From positions 1 to 64,000 of the forward strand of contig JADJHP010000004.1 of the NCBI GenBank assembly GCA_016707525.1: a DNA stretch of 64,000 nt, written 5' to 3'. The position numbers and the translations under genes are program-made. Shown here piece after piece: positions 39,818 through 48,444 of this stretch; the first letter of the stretch is position 1, and each line of letters opens with the position of its first letter. The notes beneath the pieces were generated by a model. The model was not told where the DNA came from. It saw only the letters and a program-made list of their open reading frames with translations, and ran no database searches. This stretch comes from Ignavibacteriota bacterium (GTDB lineage Bacteria; Bacteroidota; Ignavibacteria; UBA10030; UBA6906).

Positions 39818-41425
39818 TCACTTACCATCATGACTCGCATTCCCTTCCAGACGGACGGACGAACAACCGGTGGGATGGACGGGCCGGGCGGCACGCCGGA
39901 GATCGTTGGCGAGGAGGAGTATCCGATCGCAGCGCTCATCCGCTTCGAGGAACACGGGGACATCGGATGTGGCCGATGACCCCTGGATCAGGACATCGGA
40001 GGCGCTCTGACAGCGGATCAGCGACGCTGCGGTGGGATCGCCCTGCGCCCGAAAGCGGCCGACGGTGATATTCGAGGCATCCGCAACGACAAGCGCGGGG
40101 CGTGCATCGGACCCTTGCCGGGTGAAGACGACGTTGTCCACCACCACCTCCTCCGCATGGCGGATATACAGCCCGTAGGCGGGAAGTGCACCCCAATGCG
40201 TCCCTTCCGGATATTGATCAACGGCCTCCTCCGGCATCCGCTTCGCATCGGCGAGAGTCCCGCCACCGGGGAATCCGATCACGATGTTGCTGAGGTGAAC
40301 CGATGTCACACGGTGGCCGGGAATGCCGCTGACCGAACAGCCTATCGGCCCACCGGCGGTGGCGGTGATATTGCGCACCACGATATCGCGCACCGTCCCC
40401 ACACCCGGGGCGGGGGCGTCGGCGGCATACTTCCGCCCCCGGGCTCCGAGGCGGATGAAGATCGGCACCTTCGGCCCATCGATGACACAATCGCTCACAG
40501 ACACACGCTCAAGGACCCCGCCATCCACCGTAGCAAGCGTGATCCCGCTGATGCCCGCCGGATGCCCCACGATCGCTTTGGTGTTCGCCGAGGGTTTCAC
40601 GACGATGTTCGTGATGGTGATATTCCGGAAGCCCCCGGTGGATTCCGTACCGGTCTTGATCGCGTTGCAGTGACTGCTCACGACGCAGTTCGTGATGGTC
40701 ACATTCTCGGTGACATGCGGCGAGGTACTCTTCAGGGTGATAGCGTCATCCTCGGTGTCGCCGATGCAATCAGCGATGATCACATTCCGGCAACCATCGA
40801 TGTCCATCATGTCGTTGTTCTGGTTCGCATGGTTCCACACGCGTATGCCGCGGATCACGACCCCTTCACAGGCGAAGTAGTGCTGCATCCACATGGCGGA
40901 GTTCTGCAGGGTGACACCGGTGACGGTGACATCTTTGCACCCCACGAACCGTAGGACATACGGGCGGTTCATGTACCGCGCAGGCTTTGCGCGCGTGGTC
41001 ACCGTGAATGCACCTCCCTGACCATCGATCGTCCCGCTGCCGCTGATCGCAATATTCGTCTTCCCTTCGGCATAGAACAGGCTGTACCGGAGGAAGAGGT
41101 CATTGTACGAAGCCTGCGCCGGGGTGTGGGCCACGTAGTCGTCGATCCTGGTGCTCCCCAGGATTACCGCCCCGTGCTCCAGGCGGAGTTCCACGTTGCT
41201 GACGAGGTCGATCGATCCTGTGAGGTAGCGCCCGGGTGGGAACGCCACCGTGCCTCCGGTCCGTCCGCACGAATCTACCGCCCGCTGGATCGCCGCCCTG
41301 TCGTTCGTCACACCATCTCCGCGTGCACCGAAATCACGTACGTCATACGACGCACCCGCCGCGAGCCCGGTCGACGTCCACGCCAGGAGGATGAACGTCA
41401 GGTATGTGATCACTCTTCCGGTCAT
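39818..41425 (-). CDS. GH28 polygalacturonase/rhamnogalacturonase-like hydrolase
   Basis: 535 aa, intact, with signal peptide (MTGRVITYLTFILLAWTSTGLAA). 'YDVRDFGARGDGVTNDRAAI' opens the family's right-handed beta-helix. Active-site region: 'NQNNDMMDIDGCRNV' (usual NTD Asp), 'GDTEDDAITLKS' (paired Asp), 'VVSSHCNAIKTGTES' (His; then Lys with Gly). This is the inverting GH28 pattern for cleaving alpha-galacturonide bonds. The start overlaps the NagB-like stop as ATGA. With GH105 downstream it supports homogalacturonan or rhamnogalacturonan as substrate. The NND in place of NTD and the SSHCN strand suggest a rhamnogalacturonase or exo-type subgroup. Confidence 0.9.
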   Translation of the reverse strand: MTGRVITYLTFILLAWTSTGLAAGASYDVRDFGARGDGVTNDRAAIQRAVDSCGRTGGTVAFPPGRYLTGSIDLVSNVELRLEHGAVILGSTRIDDYVAHTPAQASYNDLFLRYSLFYAEGKTNIAISGSGTIDGQGGAFTVTTRAKPARYMNRPYVLRFVGCKDVTVTGVTLQNSAMWMQHYFACEGVVIRGIRVWNHANQNNDMMDIDGCRNVIIADCIGDTEDDAITLKSTSPHVTENVTITNCVVSSHCNAIKTGTESTGGFRNITITNIVVKPSANTKAIVGHPAGISGITLATVDGGVLERVSVSDCVIDGPKVPIFIRLGARGRKYAADAPAPGVGTVRDIVVRNITATAGGPIGCSVSGIPGHRVTSVHLSNIVIGFPGGGTLADAKRMPEEAVDQYPEGTHWGALPAYGLYIRHAEEVVVDNVVFTRQGSDARPALVVADASNITVGRFRAQGDPTAASLIRCQSASDVLIQGSSATSDVPVFLEADERCDRILLLANDLRRAARPVHPTGCSSVRLEGNASHDGK

Positions 41426-42216
41426 GCCACCCTGCCCTTCATCATGAGATCATGGAGGTGCAACAGCGCAGACGAATCGTGGTCGAGGAAGAGGTGTGCC
41501 GATGGATGTGTGCGGAGGATCGAGGCCGGGCATGATGTCGCGATCGGGCCCTCGAGGGTGTCGCGAACGGCCGCCGCTTTGGCGGGGCCGGGGACCGAAG
41601 CGACGAGGGCATGCGCGCTCATCAGGGCGGGCACGGTGAGCGTCAGGGCATGCCGGGGCACCTGCTCCAGGCCGGGGAAACACCCATCGTGGACCTGCTG
41701 TGTGCGGCAGGCTTCATCGAGGCGCACCACCTTCACGAACGCCGAGTCTTCGAAATCGGCCACGGGAGGGTCATTGAAGGCGATGTGGCCATTCTCCCCG
41801 ATGCCCATGCAGACAAGATCGATCGGCGCCTGCTGGAGGAGCATCGTATACCGGGCGCATTCATAGGCATGATCGGTTGCCTGTCCGTCCAGATAGTGGA
41901 CACGGGCCATGGGGACCCGGGAGAAGATATGATAATACAGATACGAACCGAAGAGTTGCGGCGCACCGGTGCCCAAACCAAGGTACTCATCCATATGGAA
42001 CGCTTCGATCCGCGGCCAGTCGATCCGCGTATCGGCAACGAGCGAGGCAAGCATTTCGTTCTGCGAGGGCGCCGCGGCGAAGACCACGCGGAGATGGTCC
42101 CTGGTCTTCAACGCCTCCCGGATGATGTCGGCGGCCTTGAGAGCCGCGGCCTTACCGAGCGCTGCGCGATCCGCGAGCACCATCACACCGAGACGGTCCA
42201 CCTGAAATTTCTCCAT
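41422..42216 (-). CDS. Glucosamine-6-phosphate deaminase-like enzyme
   Basis: 264 aa. Start ATG 42216 with AAGGGGG upstream (a TTG at 42222 is possible). NagB family: 'FAAAPSQNEMLASL' (phosphate loop), 'IEAFHMDEYLGLG' (base Asp), 'CMGIGENGHIAFNDPP' (His/Asn/Asp active site), 'TLTVPALMSAHALVASVPG'. The standard reaction converts glucosamine-6-P to fructose-6-P and ammonia in the cytoplasm. It stands between a hexuronate transporter and GH28, with no NagA or kinase nearby, so either the glycan contains amino sugar or this is a NagB-like sugar-phosphate isomerase recruited to uronate catabolism. Confidence 0.85.
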   Translation of the reverse strand: MEKFQVDRLGVMVLADRAALGKAAALKAADIIREALKTRDHLRVVFAAAPSQNEMLASLVADTRIDWPRIEAFHMDEYLGLGTGAPQLFGSYLYYHIFSRVPMARVHYLDGQATDHAYECARYTMLLQQAPIDLVCMGIGENGHIAFNDPPVADFEDSAFVKVVRLDEACRTQQVHDGCFPGLEQVPRHALTLTVPALMSAHALVASVPGPAKAAAVRDTLEGPIATSCPASILRTHPSAHLFLDHDSSALLHLHDLMMKGRVA

Positions 42217-42231
42217 GATCAACCCCCTTCC

Positions 42232-43545
42232 CTAGATCTTCTTGAGTACGCCCGTGCCACTCGATGGAGTGTTGCGGACCAGAATGAACGTGAGGACAGC
42301 GCCGACCGCCGGGATGATACTCGCGGCGATCAGGATAGGTTCGAACGAGTACCTGTCGGACACCCACCCCACGATGAAGGTCGACAGGATGGTGAGGATA
42401 CCTGCTGCGGTGCCGCTCAAACCACTGACGGTGGCAACGGATGAACTTGCATACAGGTCTGAAGGCAACACCAGGGCCATGGTGCTGTAGGCCGCATACG
42501 CGAATGTCGAAACCGCGAAAAGGCCGGCGATGGCAAAGAGGCCCGACATGGCGATCGTCGGAATGAGCATGGTCATGCCGACCGCCCCGAACAGAACGAC
42601 GGCTTTGCGTGCCCGGCCGACGGGCCAGCCGCGGCGGATGAGCCAGCTCGAGAACCCACCACCCGCGAAGTTGCCGAGGTCCGCCGCTACGAACGGGATC
42701 CAGAACGCGATGAGGGTGGCCCCCGGATCGAAACCCTTGGAGACGAGGTAGATCATGAACCAATCAGCAATGAAGAACCAGACCGGATCGGTGAACGCGC
42801 GCGCGATGATCACTCCCCAGGTCTGCCGCATGCGAAGGAGGTGGAGGATCCCCGGACGTTCCTGTGGTCCATCGTTGCCCGCACCTGGCTCCTCACGGTC
42901 GGCCAGGATCATGCGGCGCTCTTCATCGCTGATGCGCGGATGCGATTCGGGGGGGTGATAGAATTTCCGCCAGAGCAGGATCCAGAAGAACCCGAGCATG
43001 CCGGTCATGATGAATGCCGGACGCCAGTCCCCGAAACTGGTATAGAGCCACAGGACAAGTGCCGGCGCGATCGCGGCGCCGATGGATGAGCCGCTGTCAA
43101 AGAGCGCCACCGCCCATCCGCGTTCTTTCCGGGGGAACCACTCTGCCACGGCCTTGGTCGCCGCCGGCCAGTTCGCGGATTCCCCGAAACCGAGGAGGAA
43201 GCGGAAGAACGCGAAGCTCCGCAGCCCACCCGCAAGGGACGTGGCCATGGCCACAACGGAATACCAGGCAACGGTGATCGTCAACCCGAGCCTCGTGCCG
43301 AGCCGGTCCATCAGCCGGCCAAGGGCCGTCTGTCCGATGGCATACGCCACGCGGAACGCGATCACGATCATCGCGTAATCCTCATTCGTCCAGTGATAGT
43401 CACGCTTGAGGAATGGTGCCAGGGCGGACAGTGTCTGCCGATCGATATAATTGACGACGGTCGAAGCGAAGAGGATGCCACCGATCCACCATCGGAGGCC
43501 GCGAATGGGACGGCGTGGCGATGCAAGCTGAGCTGCTGTGGTCAC
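42232..43545 (-). CDS. MFS hexuronate transporter (ACS family, ExuT-like)
   Basis: 437 aa, 12 predicted helices, GTG start at 43545. 'STVVNYIDRQTLSALAPFLK' and 'YAIGQTALGRLMDRLGTRLG' are typical anion:cation symporter-family loops, and 'FGESANWPAATKAVAEWFPR' is the diagnostic strand shared with ExuT/GudP. Moves galacturonate or glucuronate into the cytoplasm with protons. 16 bp upstream of the NagB-like gene and 13 bp after the 421-aa toroid gene. Supports a uronic-acid substrate for the whole locus. Confidence 0.9.
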   Translation of the reverse strand: MTTAAQLASPRRPIRGLRWWIGGILFASTVVNYIDRQTLSALAPFLKRDYHWTNEDYAMIVIAFRVAYAIGQTALGRLMDRLGTRLGLTITVAWYSVVAMATSLAGGLRSFAFFRFLLGFGESANWPAATKAVAEWFPRKERGWAVALFDSGSSIGAAIAPALVLWLYTSFGDWRPAFIMTGMLGFFWILLWRKFYHPPESHPRISDEERRMILADREEPGAGNDGPQERPGILHLLRMRQTWGVIIARAFTDPVWFFIADWFMIYLVSKGFDPGATLIAFWIPFVAADLGNFAGGGFSSWLIRRGWPVGRARKAVVLFGAVGMTMLIPTIAMSGLFAIAGLFAVSTFAYAAYSTMALVLPSDLYASSSVATVSGLSGTAAGILTILSTFIVGWVSDRYSFEPILIAASIIPAVGAVLTFILVRNTPSSGTGVLKKI

Positions 43546-43557
43546 GGGGCTTCCGAT

Positions 43558-44823
43558 CTACTGGTGGGGATACATGTGACGGTAGTATGCTGCCAGGAAA
43601 CGCAGTCCGAAGGAGGTGCCCAGGTCGCGTTGCACCACGGACATGCCGTCCTTTTTGCCGCGCGCACGAAGGTTGTATACGCCGCCGGCGAGGTTCGGAT
43701 CGGGATGGTGCACGGAGAAGCGGGACCGCATGATCCACCGGAAGGACCGTTCGATGTTCGGTGTGAATTCCTCACCAACCCCGTGCTGCAGAAGGCGGAG
43801 CCAGAGCAGACCCGCGAAGGCCACGGTGGATCCCGAAGGAGAACTCTCGATGCTGGTCCCGTTCACGTTGTTATCGTAGAAGATCGTGCCGTCCTTCCGC
43901 TGGTACCGTGTGTAGTACCGCAGGGTCCGCACGGCGGCGTCGAGGAATTCCCGGCGCCCCGTCTCTTCATATCCATTGATCAGCGACTCCGCATACCAGA
44001 GATTGAACCGCGGATGAAAACTCCCGGTGGCCTTATTGTTCGGCGTGAAGTCCATCCAGAGGCCTTCCGGCCCCTGCTTCTCTACAAGACTCTCGCAGAG
44101 GTCGACGAAGACCCTCCGGTACGTCGAATCCCCCGTGAACCGGAACATATCCAGGAACAGTGACCCCTCATTGTTCGGGCGCGCGACATCAGAGAGAACC
44201 TGTGCGCTCTTCTCTTTCCAGAAGGGACTGCGGAGTTTCTGCACCTCTCCCGTCACGGGGTCGACGGCGTCATAGAAGATCCGTTCCCCCGGGTGATACA
44301 GATGCTTCAGCATCCACCGCCCGGCGTCGGGTGCGACGGATGGAGCGCGCCGGTCGCCGGTGACGCGGGAGAGCTCGAACAGGCCGGGTGTGCCATCGGA
44401 TACCGTCGCAAAGATGATATAGTCAACCCCCGCACCGTGGATCGCCCTGAGCATGCCCGACAACGTGGGATGGTCCTTGACCTGCAGCGAGATCCACCAC
44501 GCGCCGGCCTTCCGGGCAGCCACAAGAAACGTCGGATCGTTCGTGAGGTCGTAGGCCTCCAGCAGACCGTAGATGATCTGTCCGGTGTGCCATGCGGGTT
44601 CGTAGGACTGCCACCGTCCCTCGAGGAGGTTGTATTCACACCGTGATTCCCCCCGGTCATCGAGCAGAACGGTCGCCGCGTGGGTCGCACAGCTCTGCAC
44701 GGCGGTGATGATCTCCACACGGAGGGAGTCCTCACCGGCACGAGCCGATGGAGGCGCGACAGCCACTCCGCACAGGAAGGCAAGCACATGCATCACCCGG
44801 GCAGACGAACGGAGACGCTTCAT
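43558..44823 (-). CDS. Secreted alpha/alpha-toroid protein, 421 aa, function unknown
   Basis: Signal peptide (MKRLRSSARVMHVLAFLCGVA... ARA). The body is a helical barrel with repeating pairs: 'WHTGQIIYGLLEAYDLTNDP', 'ARPNNEGSLFLDMFRFTGDS', 'RFNLWYAESLINGYEETGRR', 'DLGTSFGLRFLAAYYRHMYP'. This resembles six-hairpin glycosidases (GH88/GH105/GH127 group) or toroid lyases, but none of their catalytic signatures is obvious. The start overlaps the preceding gene as ATGA, so expression is coupled to the 632-aa toroid protein. No paralogue in the window. I do not assign an activity. Confidence 0.75.
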   Translation of the reverse strand: MKRLRSSARVMHVLAFLCGVAVAPPSARAGEDSLRVEIITAVQSCATHAATVLLDDRGESRCEYNLLEGRWQSYEPAWHTGQIIYGLLEAYDLTNDPTFLVAARKAGAWWISLQVKDHPTLSGMLRAIHGAGVDYIIFATVSDGTPGLFELSRVTGDRRAPSVAPDAGRWMLKHLYHPGERIFYDAVDPVTGEVQKLRSPFWKEKSAQVLSDVARPNNEGSLFLDMFRFTGDSTYRRVFVDLCESLVEKQGPEGLWMDFTPNNKATGSFHPRFNLWYAESLINGYEETGRREFLDAAVRTLRYYTRYQRKDGTIFYDNNVNGTSIESSPSGSTVAFAGLLWLRLLQHGVGEEFTPNIERSFRWIMRSRFSVHHPDPNLAGGVYNLRARGKKDGMSVVQRDLGTSFGLRFLAAYYRHMYPHQ

Positions 44824-46718
44824 CTGAGCCCTCCCGAAGTGGACCCCGCGATCGAGATCCTGTAGCGGATGACGGCGACCGCGCCGTTGTCCGGAGGAGC
44901 GACGACCATGACGACCGGCGTCGTGCGCATCGCCGGGAATGGATAGGAGTAGTAGGGGAACACCGGATCGGGTGCGAACGACGTGGCCCCGTCGAGGAGA
45001 TCGATCGCGAACGTACGCGCGGGGGTGTGGACGGTCACGCGGCGCGGCCCGTCGAATGTCACGCGCGTCCGGTCATCCGTGACAATGGGTTCGACGATCC
45101 GCACGGTGGGTGTACGGTCGTGGAATGTGAGGCGGATGGTCTTCACGATCCCGTTGTCGTAGAGAGCATTCGTGAGCGAGAACGCGACCCCACCGGGAGC
45201 CCAGAGTTCATCCTTCAGTTCCCCGGTCGTGGTGACCACCGCCGTGGTATCCCGCGTGCTTCGCGCCGTCAGGCGCCCCTCGAACTCATATAGATTCGTG
45301 AAGTACCCGAGCGAATCACGGTACTCGATCCGCGGTGTGAGGCAGATCGCGGTATCTTTCGCCACCGGCATATGGATGGTCTCCCCCCGAACGTACCGTG
45401 TCTGGCTCGATGTCGTAAGGAAGCCCGCACCTTCGGCCCAGAGGTTGCACACGGAGCCGCCGGTCGGGTGCTGGTTGTACTGACCGTCGTTGGTCCGCGA
45501 CGGATCCCGATAGCCATAGCCCGATACCGTCATCATGAAATGCCGTGAGCGCGCGACGGCAACATCCACTGTCGGATAGTACCGGAGCCAGTTCCCACGA
45601 TCCGACGGGAGCGCTGGCAACGGCGTGCGCCCCTGGAAGCCGATCATGGCGGCCATCGCAAGTGTCTTGGCGCGCGCGAAGGTAGGATAGATGCAGACCT
45701 GCGTGCGAAAGTATTGCCAGAAGTGAGGTCCATTCCCCATCATGCCATCCGAGATCATTGTCCGGAGGTAGGAAAGGTTCCGCATGGCCGCGGTGAGGTA
45801 GCGTGCGTCGCGGTCACCATACATCGACAGAAGCACCTGAACGCCATCGGCGGTCTTGCTGCCGTACGTCGTCCATTTGTAGCAGCGGGCACCCCACGAC
45901 CCGTCGATGGCGCCGTTGGGATAGATGAACGGAAGGTTCTTCGCAAGGGACCGGAGCACGGCCTGTTCCACCACACCATCCTTGTTCAGCCGGGCATAGA
46001 GCCCGAGACCCCAGAGCGACATATCCATCTCGTACCCGAGGTCGACGCCATACTTCACGCCGTGCGCGCGCGCGGCTTCGCCCTGGATGAATCCATCCTC
46101 ATCCATTTTCGCAAGCACCTGATGTGCGAGCCGGTAGGCCTTGCGGACGTACGCGGGATCGGGAACCAGGCCATGGATCACCATGAGTGCGGCCGCGGAT
46201 GTCGGACAGTAATTGATGCTGGCGAACCCCGGATCCATCATCCGCACAAGGAAATCCGCGGCGCGCTTCATCACCAGTTCCCATCGGGCCTGCTGAACGG
46301 CGGAGAGCCGCGGCTTCAGGATCGGATACGCCTGTCCGAGCATCAGCAACTGGTCAGCGGTCGTGCCCGTCCACGTCCAGGGTGTCTCGTCCCACTCACC
46401 ACCTGGTTTCTGCCATTGGAATAGCCACTCGGCAACATTGATCGCGGCCGAGGCATACGCGGTATCGCCCGTCGTGTGGAATGCAACGGCGAATGGATAG
46501 ACGGCTTCGGCGCCACGTGTGTGGTAGATCCCGCAGGACGGACAACGGATGGCCCCGAACGCCGGATCCGCGGCATCCCGCACCTGGAGGGACCGCAGCG
46601 CCCCGGTGAGGTCCATCATCGTGCTGAGACACGCATCGCGCATCGTTGGTGGTTCAGCCGGGAGCGCGGGGCTGAGAACAACGAGCAGAAGGAGGAGGCA
46701 GAAGATCGAGTTCTTCAT
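44820..46718 (-). CDS. Secreted alpha/alpha-toroid protein with CxxCxxxH motif, 632 aa
   Basis: Intact paralogue of the gene at 33203-35102. Signal peptide MKNSIFCLLLLLVVLSPALPA. 'IRCPSCGIYHTRGAEAVYPF' aligns with 'IRCDHCDVLHTRAAESVFPF' in the paralogue. Also shared are 'WTGTTADQLLMLGQAYPIL', 'KYGVDLGYEMDMSLWGLGLY', 'DGSWGARCYKWTTYGSKTAD', 'VCIYPTFARAKTLAMAAM' and 'LTPRIEYRDSLGYFTNLYEF'. Toroid followed by beta-sandwich, the layout of many polysaccharide lyases. The last residues extend past the paralogue ('ISIAGSTSGGLR'). It lies 28 bp after the SSS transporter. Activity unknown; a new lyase or hydrolase family is possible. Confidence 0.78.
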   Translation of the reverse strand: MKNSIFCLLLLLVVLSPALPAEPPTMRDACLSTMMDLTGALRSLQVRDAADPAFGAIRCPSCGIYHTRGAEAVYPFAVAFHTTGDTAYASAAINVAEWLFQWQKPGGEWDETPWTWTGTTADQLLMLGQAYPILKPRLSAVQQARWELVMKRAADFLVRMMDPGFASINYCPTSAAALMVIHGLVPDPAYVRKAYRLAHQVLAKMDEDGFIQGEAARAHGVKYGVDLGYEMDMSLWGLGLYARLNKDGVVEQAVLRSLAKNLPFIYPNGAIDGSWGARCYKWTTYGSKTADGVQVLLSMYGDRDARYLTAAMRNLSYLRTMISDGMMGNGPHFWQYFRTQVCIYPTFARAKTLAMAAMIGFQGRTPLPALPSDRGNWLRYYPTVDVAVARSRHFMMTVSGYGYRDPSRTNDGQYNQHPTGGSVCNLWAEGAGFLTTSSQTRYVRGETIHMPVAKDTAICLTPRIEYRDSLGYFTNLYEFEGRLTARSTRDTTAVVTTTGELKDELWAPGGVAFSLTNALYDNGIVKTIRLTFHDRTPTVRIVEPIVTDDRTRVTFDGPRRVTVHTPARTFAIDLLDGATSFAPDPVFPYYSYPFPAMRTTPVVMVVAPPDNGAVAVIRYRISIAGSTSGGLR

Positions 46719-46746
46719 GAACAGTTCCCGTTACGATACGGTGATG

Positions 46747-48438
46747 TCAACCAAGCTGAGCGGCCCAGAGGCCGATGCCAATGATGCAGGCCACGAACAC
46801 GATCGCAAGTGCGAACCCGCCGACATCCACGCGGTACCGGCGGAGTGAGAACAACGATGGCAGGGACAGGAGGTCGACGACGAGCAGACTGTGCCCGCGG
46901 TCCTCCAGAGATCCCGACCCGCTCTCTGATGTCGTGGCAGCGATCCCCTCGCCTTCGAGGAGTATCGGGATGCCTTTGTCCTTGAGCTGCTGCTCCTCGC
47001 CCACGGGTGTATGGAGAAGTGCATAGAAGGCGCGGAGTTTCTCCGCCGGCTCCGGAGGCGTCAGTACACTCACGAGGATCATCGCGACGAAGCCGACGGG
47101 CAAATACGTGGCAATCTGGAGGTGATAGGGCCAGTTGAGCACCCATGGCCCGGTCACCACCGCCGCGGCGAGTGCGAGGAGGACGCTTGCCATGACCCCG
47201 TACCTGTTCGCGCGTTTCCAGACGACACCGGCCCAGAAGGCGATCCCGAAGAACGCCGTGATCTGCCAGAGGAATTTGATGCCCTGGAGCACGCTCGACA
47301 GCGTGAGCGCGATGGTCACGCCCCCGACCACGATGACCAGGGCGGCGATCCGGCCGATCAGGAGCTCATGACGGTCGGAGCGGAAAGGCACGAACCGCCG
47401 GTACAGATTGCGCGTGAAGAGCGCCGACCCGCCGACCATGAAGTTGTGGCATGCGCCGAGGACCATCGCCACCATCGCGGCGATCATGAGTCCGATCAAT
47501 CCGGATGGCAGCAACCGGGCAACGGCGAGCCCAAACGCCTGCTCCCTGTCGGCACCTGCAAGGCCGGGGAACAGCGATGCTGCGAAGACTCCGATGAAGG
47601 CCCAACCGAGCGTCGCGAAGCGCTTCACGAAATTCCCATAGGTCCATCCGGTACGGCAGTTCATCTCCGTCTTGCCCGCACCACCGATGGCCATATGGTG
47701 GGGTTCAACCACGACGCCGACGAGTCCGTTGAGAACCACCATGACGATGAAGATGAATGTCACTTCGGTGGGTGCAACGAACGAGAACATGTGCTCGGGA
47801 AGCGATGCCTTGATCGCGGTCATGCCGCCTCCCGCCTGGAGCGCGAACGGGATGATCAGGAACGACAGGATCACGACGAACACACCCTGAAGAAGATTCA
47901 CGGAGAGGGCCGAGACCAATCCACCCATCAGGGAATAGAGCAGGAAGAAGATGGTGACCGCGATGACGATCGTTGCGGTCGGGATCTGGCCACCGGTGAT
48001 CGACTCGATCGCCGTTCCCGTCCCCTTCATGATCAGTCCGAGGTTGAGCGTGAAGAACAACAGGCCCATGATGGTATAGGCGATGGCGGTCCCTGACCCA
48101 TACCGCTCCTGGAAGAAATCCCCGAGGGTCACATACCGCAGCCGCCGGTAGATGGGTGCGACGATCCAGAAGAACGGGGTCGCGAACAGGAAGAACCATT
48201 GGTACCAGACACCGGCAAGGCCGATCTCATAGGTGGCACCCGCAACGAGGATGGCCTGGTTGGTGTGTGTCCCGGCACCGATGGCGTTCGCGATCATCTT
48301 CAGCTTCGTTGCGCGGCGGTTGCCGAGGAAGTAGTCACCGGAAGATGTGACCCCCTTACGGGCACGGAGCCCCAGCCAGAGGATGAGGATCACATACCCG
48401 GCGATGATACCGAGGTCGGCAATGGAGAGTCCCCACAT
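46747..48438 (-). CDS. Sodium:solute symporter (SSS family)
   Basis: 563 aa; start ATG 48438 (a GTG at 48441 is in frame). Thirteen or so helices. 'SSGDYFLGNRRATKLKMIANA', 'AGTHTNQAILVAGATYEIGL' and 'YVTLGDFFQERYGSGTAIAY' match the SSS N-terminal core, and 'GLIMKGTGTAIESITGG' its fifth-helix region. Imports a sugar, uronate or uronide with sodium. A second uptake system beside the ExuT-like MFS in one operon suggests two different products (for example a monosaccharide and an unsaturated or acidic disaccharide). Confidence 0.88.
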   Translation of the reverse strand: MWGLSIADLGIIAGYVILILWLGLRARKGVTSSGDYFLGNRRATKLKMIANAIGAGTHTNQAILVAGATYEIGLAGVWYQWFFLFATPFFWIVAPIYRRLRYVTLGDFFQERYGSGTAIAYTIMGLLFFTLNLGLIMKGTGTAIESITGGQIPTATIVIAVTIFFLLYSLMGGLVSALSVNLLQGVFVVILSFLIIPFALQAGGGMTAIKASLPEHMFSFVAPTEVTFIFIVMVVLNGLVGVVVEPHHMAIGGAGKTEMNCRTGWTYGNFVKRFATLGWAFIGVFAASLFPGLAGADREQAFGLAVARLLPSGLIGLMIAAMVAMVLGACHNFMVGGSALFTRNLYRRFVPFRSDRHELLIGRIAALVIVVGGVTIALTLSSVLQGIKFLWQITAFFGIAFWAGVVWKRANRYGVMASVLLALAAAVVTGPWVLNWPYHLQIATYLPVGFVAMILVSVLTPPEPAEKLRAFYALLHTPVGEEQQLKDKGIPILLEGEGIAATTSESGSGSLEDRGHSLLVVDLLSLPSLFSLRRYRVDVGGFALAIVFVACIIGIGLWAAQLG

Positions 48439-48444
48439 CACGGG

